64,000 nt of DNA from Frankia sp. RB7 (lineage in GTDB: Bacteria; Pseudomonadota; Alphaproteobacteria; Rhizobiales; Xanthobacteraceae). The notes below the pieces were generated by a model, which was given only the letters and a program-made list of their open reading frames with translations, made no database searches and had not been told where the DNA came from. The stretch is taken from assembly GCA_030403585.1 (NCBI GenBank), contig JAUEPE010000035.1:1-64000 (forward strand). The letters are read 5' to 3'. This document shows positions 32,424-40,110 of the stretch, piece by piece (the first letter of the stretch is position 1; the number at the start of each line of letters is the position of its first letter). A program made the translations under genes and the position numbers.

Positions 32424-32894
32424 ATGAGACATGGTAGAGAGTTCCTGGCGTTGGCGGCGTTGCTCGCCACCGTCAGCGTTGCGTCCGAGGCGTCCGCAGG
32501 ATCCAGGCCCTCGCCAGCCATTGGTGGGTCCGGGCTCTCCTGGAGCAACAGGAATGTGAGCATCGAGACGGTCGTGGAATTCGGCAATAACCCGCAGCCG
32601 GTCACGATCGTGGAGAACAGCCGCATCAACATCGCGCGCGTGATCGAGATCGGGACGGGCACCGTCGATGCGACCATTGTCCAGAACGGGACGCGCAATT
32701 ATGTCGATGTGATTCAGGTCGGCAGCACGACCAACGCGCTGATCGGACAATCGGGTGTCAGCAACATCGCGGATATCACCCAGGTCGGCAATTCGACCAA
32801 TGCGCTTCTGCTCCAGATCGGCGACATGAACACGGGGGCGGTCAGGCAGTTCGGACGGTTCAACTGGTCGGCCATATTCCAGTTCGGACGATAA
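32424..32894 (+). CDS. Secreted curlin-like repeat protein 4
   Basis: A 156-residue member, the most divergent of the four. The signal peptide (LALAALLATVSVASEASA) is followed by a 20-residue Ser/Pro/Gly linker, then units such as ATIVQNGTRN, VDVIQVGSTTN, ALIGQSGVSN and ADITQVGNSTN, ending FQFGR. It carries more charged and Ile residues than its paralogues (for example VIEIGTG), which in curli distinguishes the nucleator CsgB from CsgA; a nucleator role here is speculative. The gene starts 18 bases after gene 3. Confidence 0.84.
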   Translation: MRHGREFLALAALLATVSVASEASAGSRPSPAIGGSGLSWSNRNVSIETVVEFGNNPQPVTIVENSRINIARVIEIGTGTVDATIVQNGTRNYVDVIQVGSTTNALIGQSGVSNIADITQVGNSTNALLLQIGDMNTGAVRQFGRFNWSAIFQFGR

Positions 32895-32914
32895 TCGAGA
32901 TGAAGAGGCGTGAC

Positions 32915-33205
32915 ATGAAGTTCCTCCTGCTCGCATCCGGAATGACCCTCATGATCTCAATTGCGATGGCGCCGGCCGGGGCCGGCGAGAGCGGTGACGG
33001 CCACACCACTGTGGTCCAAGACGAAAACGGGACGACGGTCATTACCCAAAGCGGCGATCCGGCGCAGGCCAAGGTCAAGGTCGACAAGGAACCGGGCCGC
33101 ACCACGGTCTACCGTCGCAGCGGCGGCGACACCGCGATCGTGTCGCAGGGCACCGGAAATGCGCAGGACATGCTGGACTGGCTGCGCAAGCAACAGGGCC
33201 GCTGA
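32915..33205 (+). CDS. Small exported protein of the repeat cluster
   Basis: A 96-residue secreted protein, last gene of the curlin-like run. The signal peptide (MKFLLLASGMTLMISIAMAPAGA) is followed by short strands TTVVQDENGTTVITQSG, then AKVKVDKEPGRTT, and a C-terminal amphipathic helix MLDWLRKQQGR. The Gln-rich strand motif echoes the repeat proteins, but the chain is charged. By size and place it could be an assembly or inhibitor factor (compare CsgC/CsgH), though I see no clear homology. The start ATG 32915 has GAGG 8 bases upstream; ATG 32900 is an alternative. Confidence 0.75.
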   Translation: MKFLLLASGMTLMISIAMAPAGAGESGDGHTTVVQDENGTTVITQSGDPAQAKVKVDKEPGRTTVYRRSGGDTAIVSQGTGNAQDMLDWLRKQQGR

Positions 33206-33392
33206 CGGGCGGCATTCGTTGGAACGAAACCCCCGAAACCGGACGAAAATTCGGGCGTTCTGCCGCACCGGGTTCCCCGTTAATCCCGTGCCTTAACCAA
33301 CAATTAATTATACGTTTGCGGGTGGGCGACAGCCCGGCCTAGCGTGCGGTGGGGAGCCGCTATCTGCGAAGCCAAACGAGTTGGTGCGTATC
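33206..33392. promoter_or_regulatory. AT-rich promoter region
   Basis: The stretch 33288-33318 (CCTTAACCAACAATTAATTATACG) is AT-rich against the background. It follows the amyloid-like cluster and precedes the exported Gly/Pro-rich protein. TTAATTATAC could supply a -10. No clear matching -35 is assigned. Confidence 0.35.
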
Positions 33393-33854
33393 ATGATGTC
33401 CAGATCAAAAGGGGCCTTGCTCGCCTCGCTCAGCGCAGCCGCGCTGTTCCTTCCCGCCAGCGACAGTTTTGCACGACCGGGCGGCGCCGCCCCGCATGGC
33501 GTGGTGGCCGCTGCCGCACCGCCGGCTGCCGCACGTCCGCCGATCGCGCCGGGCGCGCGGTTCCGCGGCCGCAACATTGGCCGCAACAATCCTTGGGTCT
33601 ATTGGCCGGGCGGCGGCGGCTTCTTCAACGACGGCGCAAGCTACAGCGAGCCCTTCGCCGATGCCGGGCAGCCCGTCACCAACGATGTTCGTTATACCTA
33701 CACCTACGACGTTCCCTGGGACTGGGCGCATCGCTTCCCGCCGAACGTCGTGCCGTCCGATCGGCCCTATGTGCCGAGCTGTCCGACCGAATCCGTGACG
33801 GTGCCCGGCCGCGGTGGCGGCGAGCACACCGTCAACATCATGCGCTGCTACTGA
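33393..33854 (+). CDS. Exported Gly/Pro-rich hypothetical protein
   Basis: A 153-residue exported protein. The signal peptide covers about the first 28 residues (LLASLSAAALFLPASDSFA). An Ala/Pro/Gly-rich linker is followed by WVYWPGGGGFFNDGASYSEP and a C-terminal segment with Cys in PSCPTESVTVPGRG and MRCY. It resembles small envelope proteins of unknown function in rhizobia. It could be linked to the upstream repeat cluster because it is on the same strand, but it has its own AT-rich upstream region. Confidence 0.7.
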   Translation: MMSRSKGALLASLSAAALFLPASDSFARPGGAAPHGVVAAAAPPAAARPPIAPGARFRGRNIGRNNPWVYWPGGGGFFNDGASYSEPFADAGQPVTNDVRYTYTYDVPWDWAHRFPPNVVPSDRPYVPSCPTESVTVPGRGGGEHTVNIMRCY

Positions 33855-33857
33855 GCG

Positions 33858-34700
33858 CTAGCCGAGCTCGAAGCTCGTCACGCCGAAGACGCGGTCGATC
33901 CGCAGCGGCGTGATAGGCCCTGTGTACATTCGCGCCGTCTCGAACACCGGCTTCAGCCCAAGCGATTCCGCGAGTGCAATCGCCTCGCGATTGACGGCGG
34001 GCACATCCAGGAAGATTTCTCCATCGCTTCCGCCGGCCAGCAGGGCCTGCACGATCGCGTGCGCCGCCGCGCGGCCGTTTGCCACGAGCGGACCGATTTT
34101 GCGGCCGGTCCGGCAGGGTCGGATCACGCCCCACGCGGCGAGCTTGCCATCGCGCAGCAGTGCGCGGCCAACATGGCCGGGCGTGTCGATCCAGGTGTGC
34201 AGGAAGGCGTTGCGCGGGGCAGGGAAGACTGTGGCGTCATCTGCTTCAAGATCCGCAAACGGGATCGTGTCGAGCGCAACGACATCGGCGGGCGGCTTCG
34301 GTGGTGCGGTGATAGTGCCGCCATAGCGGATATTGGCGTAAGCGAGCTGGAAGCCGGATTTTCTGTAATTGTCCTGCTGCTCCACGACGCCGTCGAGCCC
34401 GATCACGCGCGAGCCCGCATGCGCGATCGCGGCCTTCCAGATGCGCAGGCCGTGACCTCTGCCACGAAAACCCGCGCGCACGATGTAGAAGCCGAGGAAG
34501 GCGAAGCGCTCGTCGTAGTTGACGCAGGAGACGGCGGCGACAGGGTCGCCGTCGATCTCGCCGACGAAGAAGCCTTGCGCGTCCGGGATTGCGAAGCAGG
34601 CGGCGTCGCGCAGGCCGGGATTCCACCCCTCCGCCGCGGCCCAGTCGATCGCGATGGAGATCTCCTCTAGGCGCAAATTGCGGATCTGCAAATCGCTCAT
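33858..34700 (-). CDS. GNAT-family N-acetyltransferase
   Basis: A 280-residue acetyltransferase with two GNAT halves. The first half has the acetyl-CoA loop in GFRGRGHGLRIWKAAI (about residue 78), the standard R/Q-x-x-G-x-G/A motif. The second half resembles the DUF/acetyltransf_18 module (FLHTWIDTPGHVGRALL, GPLVANGRAAA). The family acylates amines; the substrate is unknown. The frame is open far upstream to 35363, across the divergent SDR, but the aligned protein begins at ATG 34700. Confidence 0.87.
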   Translation of the reverse strand: MSDLQIRNLRLEEISIAIDWAAAEGWNPGLRDAACFAIPDAQGFFVGEIDGDPVAAVSCVNYDERFAFLGFYIVRAGFRGRGHGLRIWKAAIAHAGSRVIGLDGVVEQQDNYRKSGFQLAYANIRYGGTITAPPKPPADVVALDTIPFADLEADDATVFPAPRNAFLHTWIDTPGHVGRALLRDGKLAAWGVIRPCRTGRKIGPLVANGRAAAHAIVQALLAGGSDGEIFLDVPAVNREAIALAESLGLKPVFETARMYTGPITPLRIDRVFGVTSFELG

Positions 34701-34842
34701 GACGCATAGCCTCGTGGCGGTGGGCTTGTTGGCAAGTCTGGTTTGCGGGCACGTCTGGTCTGCGGGTAAGTCTGGTTGTAGAAGGCCTGATGACAGGCTG
34801 AGCCTTCGGTTCGCCTCAAGGCTATCACAGGGATCATCGATC

Positions 34843-35547
34843 ATGGCAGCAGAGAAGGTCGCACTCGTCACCGCGGGCGGCAGCGGCATGGGGGCAGGAG
34901 CCGCGCGGCGGCTCGCAGCCGACGGCTTTCGCGTCGCGATCCTGTCGTCCTCCGGCAAGGGCGAGGCACTCGCGGCCGAGCTCGGCGGGTTCGGCGTGAC
35001 GGGCTCGAACAAGTCCAATGACGATCTCAAGCGGCTCGTCGATGGCGCGCTGGCAAAGTGGGGGCGCATCGACGTGCTCGTCAACAGCGCCGGCCACGGC
35101 CCGCGCGCGGCGATCACGGAGATCACCGACGAGCAATGGCACGTCGGTCTCGATACGTATTTGCTGAACGTGATCCGTCCAACCCGGCTGGTGATGCCGG
35201 CGATGCAGGCGCAGAAGGGAGGCGCCATCATCAATATCTCGACCGCCTGGGCGTTCGAGCCGAGCGCAATGTTTCCGACCTCGGCGGTGTTCCGCGCAGG
35301 CCTCGCCGCCTTCACGAAAATTTTTACCGACACCCATGCGGCCGACAACATCCGCATGAACAATGTGCTGCCGGGCTGGATCGATAGCCTGCCGCAGCTG
35401 GATGCACGACGCGACAGCGTGCCGATGAAGCGCTACGGCAAGGTTGAGGAGATCGCGGCGACGGTGTCGTTCCTGGCATCCGACGGTGCCGCCTACATCA
35501 CCGGCCAGAACATCCGCGTCGACGGCGGGTTGACGCGCTCGGTCTGA
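34843..35547 (+). CDS. SDR-fold protein lacking catalytic Tyr and Lys
   Basis: A 234-residue short-chain dehydrogenase fold protein. The NAD(P) motif TAGGSGMGAGAA and the VNSAG motif are intact and Ser133 (NIS) is present. The catalytic YxxxK is replaced by SAVFR: Ser147 at the Tyr place and Arg151 at the Lys place. The C-terminal GQNIRVDGGLTRSV is normal. The protein may be a non-reductase binding protein or use a different chemistry. The ATG at 34843 precedes the first beta strand and follows AGGGATCATCG. Confidence 0.83.
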   Translation: MAAEKVALVTAGGSGMGAGAARRLAADGFRVAILSSSGKGEALAAELGGFGVTGSNKSNDDLKRLVDGALAKWGRIDVLVNSAGHGPRAAITEITDEQWHVGLDTYLLNVIRPTRLVMPAMQAQKGGAIINISTAWAFEPSAMFPTSAVFRAGLAAFTKIFTDTHAADNIRMNNVLPGWIDSLPQLDARRDSVPMKRYGKVEEIAATVSFLASDGAAYITGQNIRVDGGLTRSV

Positions 35548-35556
35548 GACAGGTCA

Positions 35557-36741
35557 TCAATGTGGGGCGACGAGTCGCGCCAGTGCGGGCAAGATCTTGT
35601 AGCGCGCGATCTCGTGCGGGTATTCGCCGCGATTGGCGAGCAGCACGATGCCGATCCGGCGCGCCGGCACGAGGCCGACATAGCCGGAGGCGTTGTTGAG
35701 GCCGCCCGGCTTGTCGATCACGGTGACGCCGGGCAGGTGCACGGTCTCCCAGGCCATGGCCTGGCCGAACGTGGCCTGGCCGAACCTTTGGTCGACGTGG
35801 AAACTTTCGCGCTGTGTCATTCGCAGCGCTTCGCGCAAATGCGGATCGATCGAACGGCCGTCGACGCAGGCCGCAACGAAAGTTGAAATATCCCGTGCGG
35901 ACGAGAACATCTGGCCGGTGCCGGGGAAGTCGAAATAGCTCTGCTGATTGCCGATCGGGCCGATCGCCGTGCCCTGGTCGGAATAGCCCTGCGCGACGCG
36001 CCGCATGGTGGCGTCGTCCATGATCGCGCGGTTGTCAGGTCCGCGTTCGGGAAGGGACGTGGCGTGCATGTCGAGCGGTGCGAGGATGCGACTCTCGACC
36101 AGTTTTGCAATCGGCGTGCGATAGCAGCGCTCGAGTACAAGCTGGAGCAGGACGTAACCTGCATGACTGTAGATTCGCTGCTTGCCGGGCGCGACGCCCG
36201 CGGGCGGCGCCCAGGCGTTGAGCATCGCGATGAATTGCGCCTGCGAGTAGGAATCATTCGGCCATGGAGGGTGATCGGTCGGCAGCAGCAGCCCCGAGGT
36301 GTGCGTGGCGAGCTCGCCTACGGTGACGTGACGGATATAATCGCCGTTGAGCTCAGGCAGATATTTCGGCAGGGGATCGTCGAGCCGCAGCTCGCCGCGG
36401 AGCGTCCCGAGCGCCACCAGCGTCGCCTCGAACGGTTTTCGTAAAGAAGCGAGATTGAACAGCGTGTCCGGCGTCACCGGCCGCTTGGTGGCGTCGTCTG
36501 CGAAGCCGTAGGTGAAGAATTCGACATGGCGGCCGGCATAGAGCGCGGCGGCAAGGCTGCCCGGATGCTCCGATGTCGCGGTGGGTGCGAGTTCGGCGGC
36601 GACGATGTCGCGCATCTGCGCAATCATGTCGGAATCCGCCGATGCGCGGCGTGACCCGGCCAGCGCAGCCGCAAAGGGAACAAGCGCGGCGCAGGCGAGG
36701 GATCGCCTTGTGATTTGCGGTGAGATGACAACAGGCGGCAC
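35557..36741 (-). CDS. Class C beta-lactamase-like serine hydrolase
   Basis: A 394-residue exported hydrolase. The N terminus has a Tat-like RRSLACAALVPFAAA segment. The nucleophile motif SxxK is Ser99-Leu-Arg-Lys102 in FNLASLRKPFEA. The second motif, usually YxN, appears as YSHAGYVLLQ, and HTSGL is present in GELATHTSGLLLP. Such proteins are esterases or D-aminopeptidases more often than true beta-lactamases. It is divergent from the ArsR gene and convergent with the SDR. Confidence 0.88.
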   Translation of the reverse strand: MPPVVISPQITRRSLACAALVPFAAALAGSRRASADSDMIAQMRDIVAAELAPTATSEHPGSLAAALYAGRHVEFFTYGFADDATKRPVTPDTLFNLASLRKPFEATLVALGTLRGELRLDDPLPKYLPELNGDYIRHVTVGELATHTSGLLLPTDHPPWPNDSYSQAQFIAMLNAWAPPAGVAPGKQRIYSHAGYVLLQLVLERCYRTPIAKLVESRILAPLDMHATSLPERGPDNRAIMDDATMRRVAQGYSDQGTAIGPIGNQQSYFDFPGTGQMFSSARDISTFVAACVDGRSIDPHLREALRMTQRESFHVDQRFGQATFGQAMAWETVHLPGVTVIDKPGGLNNASGYVGLVPARRIGIVLLANRGEYPHEIARYKILPALARLVAPH

Positions 36742-36853
36742 GTGATCCGATGTATGATGCGATGTGCCCCAGCAGACATTTTAGCGGAGCGGGCCCGGCG
36801 TCCAATTCACGATTGCGCGTGTGGGTTCCATGTCGACGGTTCCCCAAAAATAC

Positions 36854-36869
36854 TTAGCTCATGAGCTAA
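36854..36869. promoter_or_regulatory. Perfect 16-bp palindrome, ArsR operator candidate
   Basis: TTAGCTCATGAGCTAA is a perfect palindrome directly upstream of the -35 box of the ArsR gene. Its TTAGC...GCTAA half-sites recur in the second site at 36903, so both may bind the ArsR protein encoded downstream. Confidence 0.7.
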
Positions 36870-36875
36870 CAATTG

Positions 36876-36904
36876 TTGACGCCGGATCGCGGCAGACTTA
36901 TAGT
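36876..36904 (+). promoter_or_regulatory. Sigma-70-type promoter, apparently leaderless
   Basis: TTGACG (36876-36881) and TATAGT (36899-36904) are separated by exactly 17 bases. The start codon lies only 8 bases past the -10 box, at the predicted transcription start, and no SD precedes it, so the mRNA may be leaderless. Confidence 0.65.
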
Positions 36905-36920
36905 TAGCTACATGGCTAAC
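36903..36920. promoter_or_regulatory. Second ArsR-like operator over the start codon
   Basis: GTTAGCTACATGGCTAAC is an inverted repeat (GTTAGC-N6-GCTAAC) overlapping the -10 box and the ATG at 36912. Its centre is about 50 bases from that of the upstream palindrome. Occupancy would block the promoter. Confidence 0.68.
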
Positions 36921-37319
36921 CAATTATCCCAGCTCGACCATGTCTTTGCAGCGCTCGCCGATCCCACGCGGCGGGCGATCGTGATGCGGCTGTGCGCCGG
37001 CGAGGCCTCGGTCGGCGAACTCGCGGAGCCCTTCGAGATGGCACTGCCGAGCTTCATGAAGCACATCCACGTGCTGGAGCTGAGCGGGCTCGTGCAGTCG
37101 GAGAAGTCCGGCCGCGTGCGGACCTGCCGCCTCAGCCCGGATGCGCTCGTCGGTGCGGAAGACTGGTTCCAGCACCAGCGCGCGATCTGGGAGGCGCGGC
37201 TCGACCGGTTCGAGGCTTACGTGATGAAGCTCAAGAAGGAGAGGGCGGCCGCCAAGCGGCCGTCCAAGACGACCGACAAGACCACTAACAAGACAAGCAA
37301 ACGGAAAGGTGCCGAGTGA
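36912..37319 (+). CDS. ArsR-family repressor
   Basis: A 135-residue winged-helix repressor: LDHVFAALADPTRRAIVMRL, SVGELAEPFEMALPSFMKHI (recognition helix) and GLVQSEKSGRVRTCRL. Cys metal-site pairs of ArsR proper are absent, so it belongs to the ArsR group paired with SRPBCC proteins. The C-terminal tail is Lys/Thr-rich (KTTDKTTNKTSKRKG). The next gene overlaps its stop by ATGA. The start at ATG 36912 matches the family alignment; no SD exists. Confidence 0.92.
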   Translation: MANQLSQLDHVFAALADPTRRAIVMRLCAGEASVGELAEPFEMALPSFMKHIHVLELSGLVQSEKSGRVRTCRLSPDALVGAEDWFQHQRAIWEARLDRFEAYVMKLKKERAAAKRPSKTTDKTTNKTSKRKGAE

Positions 37320-37810
37320 TGACGAATTCTGCCAATGCTGCCCTGTCGCAATGGTCGATCGACCGCGAGATCGTGATGTCGCGCGTGATCGACGCGCCGC
37401 GCGATCTGGTGTTCGAGGCCTGGTCAGACCCGAAGCATCTGCCGCAATGGTTCGGGCCGAAGGGATTTGAGATCGAGACCTTCGAGATCGACGTGCGTGT
37501 CGGCGGCGTCTGGCGCTTCAACATGATCGGCCCCGACGGCACCGTCTATCCGAACCGCATGCGCTTCCGCCGTATCGAACGGCCGAAGCTGATGGAGATG
37601 GACCATGGCGACGATCAGGACCACGATCCCGGCATGTTTCGCTTCACCATCACCTTTGCCGAGCAGAGCAACGGCAAGACCGTGCTGATGATGCGGCAGC
37701 TGGCCGGGAGCACCGAACAGCGCGACGGCATGATCGGCTTCGGTGCCGTCGAGTACGGCTACCAGACGCTGGACAAGCTCGCGGCGTATGTGGCGGGGCT
37801 GAAGAAATAG
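37319..37810 (+). CDS. SRPBCC/AHSA1-family protein
   Basis: A 163-residue START-like protein of the activator-of-Hsp90-ATPase family: SRVIDAPRDLVFEAWSDPKH, LPQWFGPKGF and a C-terminal helix YGYQTLDKLAAYVAGLKK. Such proteins bind hydrophobic ligands in a cavity. ArsR-AHSA1 pairs are common in soil bacteria and are thought to be ligand-controlled, but the ligand is unknown. Translationally coupled to the ArsR gene by ATGA. Confidence 0.9.
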   Translation: MTNSANAALSQWSIDREIVMSRVIDAPRDLVFEAWSDPKHLPQWFGPKGFEIETFEIDVRVGGVWRFNMIGPDGTVYPNRMRFRRIERPKLMEMDHGDDQDHDPGMFRFTITFAEQSNGKTVLMMRQLAGSTEQRDGMIGFGAVEYGYQTLDKLAAYVAGLKK

Positions 37811-37891
37811 GTTCCCCGCGCTATTCCGGGGGCGCCGAAGAGGTGTCTCCGGAATGAGTTCGTAGACGTGTGGGCCAGCAGTCACCGTCGC

Positions 37892-37970
37892 AATTATGAC
37901 AGCGCCCAGCCCAATTATGACAGCGTCGTCGCGCAGATTTTTGTCGCGCCGTGCTGCAGTATTATGACAG
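37892..37970. repeat. Three TTATGACAG direct repeats
   Basis: AATTATGACAGCG occurs at 37892 and 37913, exactly 21 bases apart, and TATTATGACAG at 37960. A partial inverted copy (TGTCATATT) follows at about 37987. They precede the membrane-protein gene at 38015 and look like operator repeats. Confidence 0.65.
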
Positions 37971-38014
37971 AATTGCTACTGTTGAATGTCATATTGACTA
38001 CGGCGGAGCGATTC

Positions 38015-38857
38015 ATGTTGCAGTGGCAGGCGCGGTCAAATCCCCTCGCGTGGTGGTGGGGGTCACTGACGCTTGTCAGCGCGGCCAACATCCTCGTCTG
38101 GTTCATGTTGTACCGCGAATTCTATCCAACCGTTGCCGGCAGCGTCGGCGGCGGTTCGGATATCGGCCTGATGTTCCTGCTCTGCGCGGGCTATGTGTTC
38201 GGCTGCGCCTTCCGCTCGGTGCTGCCGCGCGCCGACGTGCAGCGTATCTGTTTGTTCGACACCTGGCTGTCGAGCGTCTTCGTCGGCCGCACGGTCGCAA
38301 CCATCGCCGAGGTCTGCTTCGCCGCGCAATGGGCGATCATCCTGCATCAGCTTGGCCACATGACCGGCGCCGAGACCGTGGTGAACATCGCGCTCGTGAT
38401 CGTGCCGATCATCATCATCGCGGAGTGCTTCTCCTGGTACGCGGTGGTCACCACCAACTTCCTCTTCAATGCGATCGAGAATTCGTTGTGGGCGGTGACT
38501 TTCTTCCTCGCCGGCATTGCGCTGTGCCGCTTGATGCCGGAATTCCAGGGCCCGGTGCGCTGGGCGCTGACCGCCGGCATCATCGGTATCGCCTGCTTCC
38601 TCGCCTTCCTCGTCACCGTCGACGTTCCCATGTACCTCAGCCGCTGGCGGGCCGGGCATGAAGAGGGCGGCAGGTTCCTGGGCTTCCTCGAAGGCCTGCA
38701 TGACGTCTCGACGCGCTGGGTGGTGACCCACGACATCGCGCATTGGAAGGGCGAGCTGACCTGGATGTTCCTGTATTTCAGTGCCGCCGTGTGGTCGAGC
38801 CTCGCGCTCTGCGCGCTCTACGCCATGGAAGGCTACCTCACGCGCTATCTGGCCTAA
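38015..38857 (+). CDS. Multi-pass membrane protein of unknown function
   Basis: A 280-residue protein with about seven hydrophobic helices, beginning LAWWWGSLTLVSAANILVW and including VVNIALVIVPIIIIAECFSW and GIIGIACFLAFLVTV. The loop VDVPMYLSRWRAGHEEGG and two His in HDIAHWKGELTWMFLY could bind metal or haem, but I do not recognise a family. The ATG at 38015 with GGCGGAG upstream is preferred; ATG 37964 lies in a repeat. No co-transcribed neighbour. Confidence 0.78.
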   Translation: MLQWQARSNPLAWWWGSLTLVSAANILVWFMLYREFYPTVAGSVGGGSDIGLMFLLCAGYVFGCAFRSVLPRADVQRICLFDTWLSSVFVGRTVATIAEVCFAAQWAIILHQLGHMTGAETVVNIALVIVPIIIIAECFSWYAVVTTNFLFNAIENSLWAVTFFLAGIALCRLMPEFQGPVRWALTAGIIGIACFLAFLVTVDVPMYLSRWRAGHEEGGRFLGFLEGLHDVSTRWVVTHDIAHWKGELTWMFLYFSAAVWSSLALCALYAMEGYLTRYLA

Positions 38858-38860
38858 AGA

Positions 38861-40069
38861 TTATTTACCTACCAGGCTGCACTTGCTGCGATCGAGCGGT
38901 CGAAAAGCCTGGTCGGGCGGGATGGTCGCGACCAGCTTGACGAAGTCCCACGGGCCCTTGGATTCCTCTGGCGTCTTGACCTGCACCAGATAGAGATCGT
39001 GCACCATGCGCTGGTCCTCGCGGATGCGGCCGTTGGTGGTGTAGGCGTCCGACACCGGTGTCGCCTTCATCTTCGCCATCACCGTCGCGCTGTCATCGGA
39101 ATCGGTGTCCTTCACGGCTTGCAGATAGTGTCGCACGGCCGAATAGACGCCGGCCTGGATCTGCGACGGCATCGACTTGCGGCGCGCGTAGAACGCATCG
39201 GAGAACTTTCGGGCCGCCGGCGAGACGTCCTCGAAGAACGAGGTGACGATGAGGTCGCCACGCGTGGCCTTCAGGCCGACCGCCTCGATATCGACGTTCT
39301 GGAACGACATCGGCACGATCTTGATGCCCTGGTCGGCGAGACCGAATTCCTCTGCCTGCTTGATCGCGGTGGCGTTGTCGCCGGCGACGTTGATCGCGAG
39401 GATTTTTGCGCCCGAGGACTGCGCCTGGAGCAGGAACGATGAGTAGTCGGGCGTGCCGAGCTGGGCTTTGACGCTGCCGGCGACCTTGCCGCCGAGTGCG
39501 GCGATACGATCCCGCGCGGTCGCCTCGATCGAATGGCCGAAGGCATAATCGCCGGTGATGAAGAACCAAGGCTCCTTGCTGGTCTGCAGGACGCCGGAGA
39601 CGACCGCAGTTGCGGTGGAATAGGCGTCCTGGGTCCACTGCACACTCGATGGCGCGCAGGCCTCATCGGTGAGCTGGTTGGCGCCGGCGCCGGAGACGAG
39701 GAAGATTTTCCCGTTGCCGCGCACGAGCTCCTGCACCGCAAGTGCCGCACCGGAGCTGCCGCCATCCGCGATCGCCTGCACGCCGTCGCTGAACCATTTT
39801 CGCGCGAGAGAGGCGGCGAGGTCCGGCTTGTTCTGGTGGTCGGCCTGCAAGATCTCGATCGGCTTGCCGTTGATCTTGCCGCCGAACTCCTCAGCCGCCA
39901 TCCGCGCCGCCTCGACCGAGCCCGGGCCCATCGCGGTTGCGAAAATGCCGTTCATGTCGGTGAGGACGCCGATGCGGACGGCGTCACCGCTAATCTCGGC
40001 GCGCGCAGTGCCTGCGAATGCCAGCGTGATCAGCAGGATGGCGGTGGATGGGCTGCGGAGAGTGGCCAT
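38861..40069 (-). CDS. ABC solute-binding protein, Leu/Ile/Val type
   Basis: A 402-residue periplasmic type I binding protein. The signal peptide is about 24 residues (STAILLITLAFAGTARA), then the core VRIGVLTDMNGIFATAMG. The domain shows ADHQNKPDLAASLARKWF and PWFFITGDYAFGHS, as in LivK-type proteins that in soil bacteria often bind aromatic acids. It is the last gene of the flavin hydroxylase operon, 41 bases after the hydrolase gene. No permease or ATPase genes are adjacent. Confidence 0.9.
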   Translation of the reverse strand: MATLRSPSTAILLITLAFAGTARAEISGDAVRIGVLTDMNGIFATAMGPGSVEAARMAAEEFGGKINGKPIEILQADHQNKPDLAASLARKWFSDGVQAIADGGSSGAALAVQELVRGNGKIFLVSGAGANQLTDEACAPSSVQWTQDAYSTATAVVSGVLQTSKEPWFFITGDYAFGHSIEATARDRIAALGGKVAGSVKAQLGTPDYSSFLLQAQSSGAKILAINVAGDNATAIKQAEEFGLADQGIKIVPMSFQNVDIEAVGLKATRGDLIVTSFFEDVSPAARKFSDAFYARRKSMPSQIQAGVYSAVRHYLQAVKDTDSDDSATVMAKMKATPVSDAYTTNGRIREDQRMVHDLYLVQVKTPEESKGPWDFVKLVATIPPDQAFRPLDRSKCSLVGK

Positions 40070-40110
40070 GGCGTTTCCTGATTTTGTCGTTGATTGATCG
40101 GTCGCGGTGG

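Noticed and set aside
34701..35363. Upstream extension of the GNAT frame
   Set aside because: Lies across the divergent SDR gene; GNAT homology begins at 34700.
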